Assembly (NCBI RefSeq): GCF_003254275.1
Contig: NZ_QKZK01000003.1
Location: 56,580-120,579, forward strand
DNA from: Breznakibacter xylanolyticus
GTDB taxonomy: Bacteria > Bacteroidota > Bacteroidia > Bacteroidales > Marinilabiliaceae
Direction: 5' to 3'
DNA: 64,000 nucleotides
How positions within the stretch are numbered: position 1 is the first letter of the stretch; the number at the start of each line of letters is the position of its first letter. Below, one piece after another: positions 26,382-35,481 of this stretch. The notes beneath the pieces were generated by a model, which ran no database searches, was not told where the DNA came from, and saw only the letters and a program-made list of their open reading frames with translations. Position numbers and translations under genes: made by a program.

Positions 26382-26449
26382 TCAGGGTGTCATCGCATCA
26401 TCGGTTATTTTGACCATTCGTTCTTGAGTTTGAATATTTATCTGAGTGA

Positions 26450-26487
26450 AATACCCCGTGACGATCTTTTTTGTCATGGGGTGTTTG
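26450..26487 (+). terminator. Probable terminator after the GH30 gene
   Basis: The arms TACCCCGTGAC and GTCATGGGGTG are followed by a short T-stretch. Confidence 0.65.
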
Positions 26488-26620
26488 GGTTGGATCGATT
26501 CCCGGTAGTGTTGAGTGGTTTCCTGATTGATATTTGCTAATTTGGCTTTGTCGGTTCGTTCATGGTAGGAGGCACTGATATTGTTCTCCCGAAGCTCATG
26601 CCCGCGAATGATTTAAATGG

Positions 26621-29548
26621 ATGTCTATGAAAAAGAATACGCTCTGGCAATGTGGTTGTGTGTTGATGTGTTGGATGGTGTTGGCCGGTGCTCTGTTGGC
26701 GCAACAACCCTCGGTGACGCCCGGCGTACCCGAAATTGAGAGCTATTCCCGTAACGATTATCGCGGGGGGACACAGAACTGGGCCATTGCCCAAACCGAT
26801 AACGGGTTGATGTATTTTGCCAACAATGATGGAATCCTGGAGTACGATGGGACCTATTGGAAACTGATTCCCCGCATGACCAATGCTGTGGTGCGCGCCA
26901 TGCTGGTGCACGAGGGGCGCATCTATGCAGGCTCCACCAACGAAATTGGCTATTTTGCCAAGCAGGGACGCGACTACGTTTATACCTCCATCACCAAAGC
27001 GTACAATTTGCGCGACATTGGCGAGGTGTGGGGCATTCATGCATATGACGGGCGGATTGTGTTTCAAACCGAGAAGATGCTTTGCCTCTTTCATGAAGGC
27101 TCCAAAGTAGAGATGATACATGCCGGTTCGCGCTTTCCCAGTTCGTTTTTGGTGAATGGCATGATGCTGGTGCACGACGAGCAACAGGGGCTCATGGAGT
27201 TGCGTGGTAACAAATTGCAACTGGTACCCGGGGGGCAGCGCATCACGGGCGACCGCATAGGTGCCATCCTTCCTCTGTCGGGGCAAGGGATGGTCATCGG
27301 CACCATGCTTGGGGGGATGTACCGATGGGGGATGTCTGATCAGATTGAGAAATGGAATGTCCCGGCAGATGATTACCTGCGGCGCATGAACATCTTCAGC
27401 GGCACAGTTGTGGATGGCGATTTGATTTTTGGAACCATACAGTCCGGAGTGGTGGTGGTCGATCGCCTGGGACGCATCCGGCAGGTGGTGAACAAGGCTA
27501 AAGGATTAAAGAATAACACGGTGCTGAGCATCTTTCCCGATCGGGAAAAGAACATCTGGGCCGGCCTCGATAACGGCATTGCAAAAGTTGCCTATCATTC
27601 GCCCATTACCTTCTTAAACGACTTTTTCGACATCGGTTCCGGTTATGCTATTGCCCGCAAGGGCGGAAAACTTTACATGGGCACCAATCAGGGGCTTTAT
27701 AGTGTGGATGAATCGACTTTTTACGATCCCCTGAAGGAGCCCGGTTCGTTTCGGCGCATCGATGGCACGGTGGGGCAGGTATGGACGCTCTTTGACGACG
27801 GTTCCCCCGATGGACTCCTGTGTGGCCACACCCAGGGTGCTTATGCCGTGCGTGGCGGCTTGGCTCGCCTCATCACCCCGCCCGGCATTCTGGGCGTGTG
27901 GACGTTTCGTGATGTGCCCGGACGGCGTGATTTGCTCATGGCGGGCATTTATGACGGTCTGGTGTTGTTTGAGAAAGATGCCTCGGGGCAGTGGCGATAC
28001 CGGTGCCGCGTCGATGGCTTTAGGGAATCCTCACGCGCCATCGAATGGGATGTGGATGGTGGTTTGTGGATGACCCACGGTCAGCAAGGCATTTATAAGC
28101 TGTATTTCAATAGCAGTTACACCGCGGTGGTGAAAATCGAAACCATCGACCATTACAAGGGGATGCTCAATGACAAAGACATGAGTCTGGCCATGATCGA
28201 CGGCCAAATGGTGTTTGTGTCGCCCCGGGGCATCTATCGCCTCGACCAGGCATCGCATACCTTTTATGAGCATCAGTTGGCTCAGTATTTTACGAGCGAT
28301 GGTCATCCCCTGCCCACCGGGATGGTGCAGGATGAGGAAGGTAACATCTGGTTTTTTGGACAACGAGGGGTGGGGCAGTTGCGACACCGTTCCGATGGGG
28401 GATATCAGCGTGTGGAACACCCATTTCTTCCTTTGCGCGGGCGCATGGTGAGCGCTTTTGAAACGTTGTTAGTGTGGGATCGGCAGAACGTTCTTTTTGG
28501 CATGGTTGATGGTTTTGCCCACTATCGGGTCGATGATCGGGCGGAGGACTTGCATGCTTTTTCGGTGCACATCCGTTCGTTTAGGGGGGCTACCGACAGC
28601 ATCGCCCATTTTCGGCATGCCGACCAACCCTGGCCGGAGACATATCCGAAATATCCTTTTGCCGACAATGCCTTTGAGGTCTCCTATGCGGCCACCTGGT
28701 TTGGAACCGCTCAGGTGGAGTACGCATCGTTTCTCAAGGGGTTCGACAAAGATTGGTCGCCGTGGGACGAACGGCAACGCCGTCAGTTTACTCGTTTGCG
28801 TGAAGGGGAATACGCCTTGATGGTGAAAGCTCGTAACATTCAGGGGGTCGAGAGTGAACCGGTCACGTTGGTGTTTCGGGTGATGCCTCCCTGGTATCGC
28901 ACCCTGGTGGCCAAAGGCGTGTATGTGTTGCTGCTGTTGTTGTCGGTGCTGGCCGTTTGGGGCATGACGCGCCGCATCATCGAGAAAAGCCGGCAGCGCG
29001 AAATGCTCCGTCAGGCCGAGTTGTATCGGCAGGAACAAGAGAAGCTTCGCCACGAGGCTCTGCTCAACGAGAAAGAGATGATACAGTTGCGCAGCGAGAA
29101 GCTTCACTTCGAAAACCAGCTCAAAGAGAAAGAGCTGGCCAACTCCACCATGAACATCATTCAAAAGAATGAGTTTCTCATTAAGCTAAAGGAGGAGCTG
29201 GCTTCGGCCGTGCAGGTACGCGACACTGATGGTATCATTCGCAAGATTTCACAAACACTCCGTCGCATAGATCAGGACATCGACAACGACTCTCAATGGC
29301 AGCTCTTTGAGACTCACCTGGAGCAGGTGCACGAAGATTTTCTCGAACGTCTCAAATCTCGTCACCCCGAACTGGTGCCACGTGAACTTAAGCTGTGTGC
29401 CTACCTGCGCATGGGGATGTCGTCGAAAGAGATTGCTGCCCTGATGAACATCAGCTCCCGTGCCGTGGAGAATAACCGTTACAAGCTTCGAAAAAAGATG
29501 GGCATGGATCAGGGCGACAACCTGCTTGAATACATCACCAAATTGTAA
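26621..29548 (+). CDS. Reg_prop/Y_Y_Y transmembrane regulator with LuxR-type HTH
   Basis: A 975-residue membrane regulator. After a signal peptide (to about 28) come Reg_prop beta-propeller repeats (about 40-680) and a Y_Y_Y domain ending at MPPWYRT (755). A transmembrane helix spans 765-783 and a long charged coiled coil 784-870. A LuxR-type DNA-binding domain closes the protein (SSKEIAALMNISSRAVENNRYKL in parts, about 920-970). There is no histidine kinase or receiver, so the periplasmic ligand signal must reach the HTH directly. It is flanked by GH30 and SusC and is probably the local regulator of the glucan genes. Two ATG codons (26621, 26627) are both plausible. Confidence 0.9.
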   Translation: MSMKKNTLWQCGCVLMCWMVLAGALLAQQPSVTPGVPEIESYSRNDYRGGTQNWAIAQTDNGLMYFANNDGILEYDGTYWKLIPRMTNAVVRAMLVHEGRIYAGSTNEIGYFAKQGRDYVYTSITKAYNLRDIGEVWGIHAYDGRIVFQTEKMLCLFHEGSKVEMIHAGSRFPSSFLVNGMMLVHDEQQGLMELRGNKLQLVPGGQRITGDRIGAILPLSGQGMVIGTMLGGMYRWGMSDQIEKWNVPADDYLRRMNIFSGTVVDGDLIFGTIQSGVVVVDRLGRIRQVVNKAKGLKNNTVLSIFPDREKNIWAGLDNGIAKVAYHSPITFLNDFFDIGSGYAIARKGGKLYMGTNQGLYSVDESTFYDPLKEPGSFRRIDGTVGQVWTLFDDGSPDGLLCGHTQGAYAVRGGLARLITPPGILGVWTFRDVPGRRDLLMAGIYDGLVLFEKDASGQWRYRCRVDGFRESSRAIEWDVDGGLWMTHGQQGIYKLYFNSSYTAVVKIETIDHYKGMLNDKDMSLAMIDGQMVFVSPRGIYRLDQASHTFYEHQLAQYFTSDGHPLPTGMVQDEEGNIWFFGQRGVGQLRHRSDGGYQRVEHPFLPLRGRMVSAFETLLVWDRQNVLFGMVDGFAHYRVDDRAEDLHAFSVHIRSFRGATDSIAHFRHADQPWPETYPKYPFADNAFEVSYAATWFGTAQVEYASFLKGFDKDWSPWDERQRRQFTRLREGEYALMVKARNIQGVESEPVTLVFRVMPPWYRTLVAKGVYVLLLLLSVLAVWGMTRRIIEKSRQREMLRQAELYRQEQEKLRHEALLNEKEMIQLRSEKLHFENQLKEKELANSTMNIIQKNEFLIKLKEELASAVQVRDTDGIIRKISQTLRRIDQDIDNDSQWQLFETHLEQVHEDFLERLKSRHPELVPRELKLCAYLRMGMSSKEIAALMNISSRAVENNRYKLRKKMGMDQGDNLLEYITKL

Positions 29549-30785
29549 CGCATTTTTGTAGTTGGTGTATGTGGTAACATCCAAGGGCGTTCCTCGGATG
29601 TGTCATTTTGTTTAAATGTGCCCGAAGCCACCATCTGTTTTTATCGCATTGGGAGGATGGACGTATGCTGTTGCTCTTATGCTTGGTTTTTTCTGACTGC
29701 CTCAATCCTGTCAGGTCTTTGAGATTTGACAGGGTTGAATAATATCCTCACGGAGTCATTGATGGAGTGCTTGCCCATAATACTGTATATCTCAGTATAT
29801 TCTCTGTGCAATATTGAGCTGTGTTTCATTTCATTGAATCATTGCGTTTTGATCGTACTGGTTGGTTATTGCACGATGGACGCACAAATTCGGCTTCAGT
29901 CTTTATTTATAATGCGAGTTTGCATGTTCCATGTGTGGATGCCAATCGTCTAATCACACGGGGTTGCTTTTCACGGATTTGTGTTTGTATGAGGGTGGGT
30001 TGATGAACAGTATGGACGTGTCCTCGTTGGCTTATTTCGTTTCCTCATTCATTTTTGTACGTAGTGATGTGTCGTTGCACCTTTATGGAACGTCTGACCA
30101 AGATGCTTGGTATTGGCGAGCCAGGGTGTGTGGTACGCCTGTACCAGGGTGTGTGGTATAGGCGTGCAAGGGTGTCGTGCACGCTTGTACCATGGTGTGT
30201 GGTATAGGCTGTACCATACACTGTGGTAATTCGTATGGTGTTGATGTGTTGTGCTTTATCGTGGATGTGGGTTTCGTAATGATGTCATCGGTTGTACAGG
30301 CTATTCGTGAGGCTTGTTTTTATGGTTTTCTTCCATCGCTCTTTTCTGTCATGCATGAACGGGTGCCTCATGAGGGTTTGGATTTCTTCATCAGGATGAC
30401 GGTGTATTTATCTCGCATCAAATGCGTGGGAATGCTCTTTTCTTACCCTTCTGTCAATAGATGTGAAAAGGGTTGGCTTGCTTATTTTATGCGTCAATGA
30501 GGTGGTTGTGTGCTCTGTTGTGTTGTGTAGGTGTTTTGTATATGAAAGTATATCACTTGAATGTGGTTTTATTGATGAGTTTTTGATGAGTTAATAAATG
30601 TGAATGAGTGAGTTTTTAGAGGGGTGTGTGATTAGGGTTTGTTAACATCTGGAGGGTAGTTTTGCTGCATCAATCGGGCAACGCCACACGGCTCAAACGA
30701 ATGTGGCCGACCATGAAAATGGCGCGATGCCCGGGAGACATCTAGAATCAATTCATATAAACATGCAAACCAAATTAAGTGGATT
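29549..30785. other. Long T/G-rich intergenic region before susC
   Basis: This 1.2-kb stretch has no credible gene. Several open frames occur but are Cys/Phe/Val-rich products of T/G bias. It contains a hairpin near 29576-29600 (ACATCC/GGATGT), an imperfect palindrome at 29704-29736 related to 40526-40558 and a 23-bp-period array at 30100-30215. A -7-like TAGTTTTG sits at 30657-30664 before susC. Confidence 0.6.
30100..30215. repeat. 23-bp-period array of complementary half-sites (family P23a)
   Basis: Units begin at 30100, 30123, 30146, 30169 and 30192 (exact 23-bp steps). A typical unit reads AGGGTGT, GTGGTAC, GCCT, GTACC. GGTAC pairs with GTACC within a unit, and TACC pairs with GGTA of the next unit across the AGGGTGTGT linker. 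In the second to third unit the pair changes to GTGCA with TGCAC, and in the first unit to CCAA with TTGG, keeping complementarity. Confidence 0.75.
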
Positions 30786-33700
30786 ATGAAAAAAACGCTA
30801 GGCCTTTTTTTCCTGCTGATGTGGACGACCCTCATGTTCGCGCAGGAAATAACCGTCACCGGAAAGGTGACTTCCAAACCCGACGGGGCTCCCATACCCG
30901 GGGTGAACGTGCTGGTGAAAGGCACCACCCATGGTACCATCACCAATTTCGACGGGGATTACTCGTTAACGGTTCCCAAGGGGCAGACGCTCCTGTTTTC
31001 GTCCATCGGCATGAAGAGTGTAGAGGTGGTGGTTGACAATTCGTTGATTTCCCCGCAGATGGAAGAAGATGTCACCGATTTGGGCGAAGTGGTGGTGGTG
31101 GGGTACGGCGTTCAAAAGAAGAGCGTGGTCACTGCTGCCATCAGCCGCGTGAGCAGTGAGGACTTGGCCAAAAACAAACCTTCGCGCATCGAGGATGTGC
31201 TCAAAGGCAAAGTGTCGGGCGTGCAAATTACGCAAAGCTCAGGGCAGCCCAATGCCGACTCTAAGGTGCGCATCCGCGGGATTGGAACTGTCAACAACAG
31301 CGAGCCTCTTTACATTGTTGATGGGATGGCGGTTGAAGGGGGCATCAATTACCTCAACCCCACCGATATTCAGTCAGTGGAGATTCTCAAGGATGCTGCC
31401 TCGGCGGCTGTGTATGGTGCCCGTGCTGCCAATGGCGTGGTGTTGGTGACCACCAAGTCGGGAACCAAAGGTAAAACCACCATCAACTACGATGTGACCT
31501 ATGGCTGGCAAAATCCGTGGAAAAAGCGCGAGATGCTCAATGCCACAGAATACATGACACTCATGAACGAAATGCAGGTCAACGATGGCAATCCGATACG
31601 CTATACGCTCGATGACATTGCGGCTGCCGGCAAAGGCACCGATTGGCAGGACGAGACCTTTAATTACAATGCACCCGTGCAGAACCACCAGGTGAGCATG
31701 AACGGGGGGAACGACAAAGGCACCTATTTTCTCTCGTTTGGTTACTACAACCAGGAAGGGATTGTGGGTGGCAACTTCGATAAATCGAATTACGAGCGTT
31801 GGAGCTTGCGCAGCAACTCAACCTACACCGCTTACGAAACCGACTCGCGCCAATTTCTCAATAAGGTGCGCGTGGGCGTGAATGCCGGTTACACCCGCGG
31901 CCTGGCATCGTCCATCGAAACCAACTCGGAGTATGGCTCCATTTTGGGGAGTGCTTTGGCTTTTAACCCTACATTGCCTGTCTATGCCATTGACCCTGAA
32001 AAAGAATTATCTGATTATCCACATGCCGTGACCGACAGTCAGGGACGCGTGTTTACCACACCTCCGGCCGGTTTTCAGGAAATTGCCAACCCCGTGGCCA
32101 TGCTCAATGCGCCCTCGCATTCGCAGCTCAACGAAGATAAGTTTGTCTCTACCTTTTGGGGCGAAGTCGATATCGTGGAGGGCTTGAAGTTTAAATCAAG
32201 CTATGGCGTCGACCTGGCTTTTTGGGGCAATGATGGTTACACCTTTCCGCACTTCCTGGCCACCCAGGGCAAAAACATCACCCAAAGCTCGGTGTTTTCG
32301 AACATGCACCGCGGGTTTACCTGGCAGCTCGAAAACACGCTGACCTACACCAAGTCGTTCAACGATAAGCATAACTTTAACTTCCTGTTGGGGCAATCGG
32401 CCAAGGAGCAGACCCTGCGAGAGCTTTTTGGTGACGATTACGACTTGCTCGACAACTCCGATCCCCGCAAAGCCAACATCGACTCGGCCATTGCCGACCG
32501 TGAAGATGAACGTGTGGGTGGCGGTTATGGTGTGGGCGGTGAAGATGCATCGGCTCGCACGCTGGCCTCCTATTTTGGTCGCATCGACTACAACTATGCA
32601 GAGAAGTACATGTTGCAGGCCACCATTCGTCGTGATGGTTCGTCGAACTTCGGAACCAATAATCAGTGGGCCATCTTCCCATCCTTTTCGTTGGGGTGGA
32701 ACATCACCAGCGAACCCTTTCTGGAAAATCGTCCCGACTGGTTCACCATGTTGAAACTGCGTGCCAGCTGGGGGATGAACGGTAACGAAAACATTGGTGC
32801 CTTTAAATACACCAGCCTGATGGACGGCGGTCAAAACTACTACTTTGGTTCGGCCAAAACATCGGCCATGCAGTATGGCAGCAGTCCCTCTAAACTGTCC
32901 AATCCTTACATCAAGTGGGAAGAGTCGGAGCAGATCGACCTGGGCTTCGAAGCCCGTTTCTTCAACAATGCCCTCACCTTTGGGTTCGATTATTACAAGA
33001 AGACCACCAAGGGCATGCTCATCGAGCAACCCATTCCCGACTACGTGGGCAAAGGCAAACCATGGGCCAATGCCGGCGACATGGAAAACTCGGGTCTTGA
33101 GTTCGAAGCTTCTTATAAGTTAAAGGTGCGCGACCTGGTGATCAATTTCGGCGCCAATGCCTCTTACCTGCAAAACGAGCTCATCAACCTGGGCAATGCC
33201 TCGGGCGAAGCCATTAAGGCCGATGCCGGTGCTTCGGGCGTGGGCAGCTATGTGAAAGCTCAAAATGGCGAAGTGTATCCTTATTTCTATGGTTTCCTTA
33301 CCAATGGCATTTTGCAAACCGATGCCGATGCTCTGGCTTATAATAACAAATACAAGGGTGAGAAAGCGCAGGCCGGTGACGTCATCTTTGTGGATCGCGA
33401 CGGGAACGGCCTCATCGAAGATGCCGATAAGACAAAGATTGGGAAAGGAATGCCCGACTGGACCTTTGGCTTCAACATCAACGCCGAGTGGAAGAACTTC
33501 GATTTGAGTGCCTTCTTTCAGGGGACCTATGGCAACGACATCTATGACTTCTCGATGCGTGGCGACATTCCGGCCATGAACCTGCCGGCCTGGATGATGG
33601 ATCGTTGGGTGGGTGAGGGCTCTTCGAATAAGATTCCCCGCATGACCAGCTCCAACCCCAACCGCAACTGGCGTTCGTCCGACTTGTATGTGAAGGATGG

Positions 33701-33938
33701 TTCCTACCTGCGTCTCAAGACTCTGCAACTGGGTTACGCCCTGCCCGAAAGCATCACCCAAAAGATTGCCATGCAACGTTTGCGTGTGTTTGTGTCGGCC
33801 GAGAACCTGTTGACCTTTACCCAATACGATGGCTTTGATCCCGAAATCGCTTCGGGCGACTACCACAACATTGGCGTCGATAAAGGCATTTATCCACAAG
33901 CCCGCACCATTTCGGTGGGTGCCAACATCACTTTCTAA
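30786..33938 (+). CDS. SusC/RagA-family TonB-linked outer membrane protein
   Basis: A 1050-residue outer-membrane importer with a signal peptide ending at MFAQ. The N-terminal carboxypeptidase-D regulatory-like domain spans about 22-105 (ITVTGKVTSKPDGAPIPG, GVNVLVKGTT). The TonB-dependent plug starts at DLGEVVVVGYGVQKK, with the signature YIVDGM and LKDAASAAVYGARAANGV. A 22-strand barrel follows and ends in the aromatic C-terminus NITF. It is paired with the SusD gene 19 bp downstream. Together they import glycan oligosaccharides using TonB energy. The likely substrate from context is a beta-glucan. Confidence 0.96.
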   Translation: MKKTLGLFFLLMWTTLMFAQEITVTGKVTSKPDGAPIPGVNVLVKGTTHGTITNFDGDYSLTVPKGQTLLFSSIGMKSVEVVVDNSLISPQMEEDVTDLGEVVVVGYGVQKKSVVTAAISRVSSEDLAKNKPSRIEDVLKGKVSGVQITQSSGQPNADSKVRIRGIGTVNNSEPLYIVDGMAVEGGINYLNPTDIQSVEILKDAASAAVYGARAANGVVLVTTKSGTKGKTTINYDVTYGWQNPWKKREMLNATEYMTLMNEMQVNDGNPIRYTLDDIAAAGKGTDWQDETFNYNAPVQNHQVSMNGGNDKGTYFLSFGYYNQEGIVGGNFDKSNYERWSLRSNSTYTAYETDSRQFLNKVRVGVNAGYTRGLASSIETNSEYGSILGSALAFNPTLPVYAIDPEKELSDYPHAVTDSQGRVFTTPPAGFQEIANPVAMLNAPSHSQLNEDKFVSTFWGEVDIVEGLKFKSSYGVDLAFWGNDGYTFPHFLATQGKNITQSSVFSNMHRGFTWQLENTLTYTKSFNDKHNFNFLLGQSAKEQTLRELFGDDYDLLDNSDPRKANIDSAIADREDERVGGGYGVGGEDASARTLASYFGRIDYNYAEKYMLQATIRRDGSSNFGTNNQWAIFPSFSLGWNITSEPFLENRPDWFTMLKLRASWGMNGNENIGAFKYTSLMDGGQNYYFGSAKTSAMQYGSSPSKLSNPYIKWEESEQIDLGFEARFFNNALTFGFDYYKKTTKGMLIEQPIPDYVGKGKPWANAGDMENSGLEFEASYKLKVRDLVINFGANASYLQNELINLGNASGEAIKADAGASGVGSYVKAQNGEVYPYFYGFLTNGILQTDADALAYNNKYKGEKAQAGDVIFVDRDGNGLIEDADKTKIGKGMPDWTFGFNINAEWKNFDLSAFFQGTYGNDIYDFSMRGDIPAMNLPAWMMDRWVGEGSSNKIPRMTSSNPNRNWRSSDLYVKDGSYLRLKTLQLGYALPESITQKIAMQRLRVFVSAENLLTFTQYDGFDPEIASGDYHNIGVDKGIYPQARTISVGANITF

Positions 33939-33957
33939 CTTCTTAATGTCACTTGTT

Positions 33958-35463
33958 ATGAAAAAATATATTGGACTGTTATCAATTGTGTTGCTGCTGG
34001 GGACGGCTTCGTGCAGCGACGATTTTCTGGAAGTATATCCCACCTCGTCGATGGAGGCGGGAGGGGCGGCCACCGAGGATGCCATTGTGTCGAATCTGGC
34101 AGCTTGTTATCAGATATTACTGTTCGACAACTATGCCAATGGTAATTACAACAGCGTGGTGCTGATGAGCGACCTCCGTTCCGACGACATCTTTAAAGGT
34201 GGTGGCACGGCCGGCGATCAGGGAATGCTCTACCGTCTGTCGCAGTTCGACTGTACCCCCGATGAGGTGCCGCAAGGGTTATGGAGCATTTATTACAGCG
34301 GGTTGGCGCGTTGCAACAATGCCATTTTGGCTTGCGAAAATGCCGTGGGCGTGAGCGAAACCAAGCTGAATCAATACAAGTCCGAAGCTCACTTTTTGCG
34401 TGCCTACTATGTACACTGGTTGTGGAAGTTCTGGGGTAACATTCCCTACTTTGAGGCCGACCTGCCGGCTCCTTACATGGCGCCCCAATTCAAGGCCGAT
34501 GACATTTATAAAGAGCTGATTGAGGACGTAGACATGGCAATTGCCGGCGACAAGCTACCCATGCGTACCGCCAAGGCCGACGACGGCCGTGCCTCCAAAG
34601 CGGCTGCCATGATGCTCAAAGCCCGCATTGTGATGTATCAGAAAGACCAGTCGAAGTACGCGCAAGTATTGGCCGACATGGCCGAGATTATCAAAAGCGG
34701 TATGTACAACACCACCTCGGTGATTTACGATTCCATCTGGGTGGAGTCGGGCGAGTTTTGCGATGAGTCCATCTTTGAGAGCAATCAGCTGCCCGAAGGC
34801 AAAACCTGGAGTGCTTCATGGCAAGGCTATGGCACCAACCTGCCGGCCTTTATATCGCCCAGTGAGCTCAAGGGAAGCGATGTGTTTCAGGGCGGTTGGG
34901 GCTTTGGCCCTGTACGGAGCGATGCCTTTGCCATTTACGAGGAGGGCGACAAACGGCGCAACGTGGCCATCAATGCCTTTGAAGCCGATCAGTATGCTGC
35001 CCGTTTCCAAAACACCGGTTACTTCATGGGCAAGTACGCTGCCCGCAAAGGATACAACCCCCCTCCGGGCGATGTGGACTTGAACTACCAAAACAACCTC
35101 CGCATTTTCCGTTATGCCGAAGCGTTGCTCAATGCGGCCGAGCTGATGGTGATACACGGCGTGCCGGCTGTCGATGGCATCTCGGCTCAGCAGTGCATCG
35201 ACCAGGTGCGTGCCCGCGGGGGGGTGCCCTCCATCCCCGCTACGGCCGAAAACATCAAGTTGGAGCGTCGCCGTGAGTTCCTGGGTGAAGGCATCCGTTT
35301 TTGGGACTTGGTGCGCTGGGGCGATACCCACCTGCTCTCCGAGAGTCTGCCTGCGTTCAATTCTGTTCGCACCTGGACGGCTAACGAAAAGTACCTGCCC
35401 ATCCCACAATCGGAAATCGACAAAACCGAAGGCCAGTTTAAACTGGTACAGAACGAGTATTAA
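33958..35463 (+). CDS. SusD/RagB-family glycan-binding lipoprotein
   Basis: A 501-residue surface lipoprotein with signal peptide and lipobox GTASC followed by SDDFLEVYP, the standard SusD opening. TPR-like helices carry the family phrases SEAHFLRAYYVHWLWKFWGNIPYF (in parts) and the C-terminal RRREFLGEGIRFWDLVRWGD. It forms the lid on the SusC barrel. The ATG at 33958 (MKKYIG) is preferred to the one at 33946, since it begins the signal peptide directly. Upstream in-frame codons run through the end of susC and are not used. Confidence 0.95.
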   Translation: MKKYIGLLSIVLLLGTASCSDDFLEVYPTSSMEAGGAATEDAIVSNLAACYQILLFDNYANGNYNSVVLMSDLRSDDIFKGGGTAGDQGMLYRLSQFDCTPDEVPQGLWSIYYSGLARCNNAILACENAVGVSETKLNQYKSEAHFLRAYYVHWLWKFWGNIPYFEADLPAPYMAPQFKADDIYKELIEDVDMAIAGDKLPMRTAKADDGRASKAAAMMLKARIVMYQKDQSKYAQVLADMAEIIKSGMYNTTSVIYDSIWVESGEFCDESIFESNQLPEGKTWSASWQGYGTNLPAFISPSELKGSDVFQGGWGFGPVRSDAFAIYEEGDKRRNVAINAFEADQYAARFQNTGYFMGKYAARKGYNPPPGDVDLNYQNNLRIFRYAEALLNAAELMVIHGVPAVDGISAQQCIDQVRARGGVPSIPATAENIKLERRREFLGEGIRFWDLVRWGDTHLLSESLPAFNSVRTWTANEKYLPIPQSEIDKTEGQFKLVQNEY

Positions 35464-35481
35464 TCCTTTAATCATCCTGTT

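Noticed and set aside
29726-30500. Small open frames in the region before the glucan susC
   Set aside because: Composition-driven (T/G bias giving Cys, Phe, Val); no ribosome binding site, no recognisable domain and overlapping frames.
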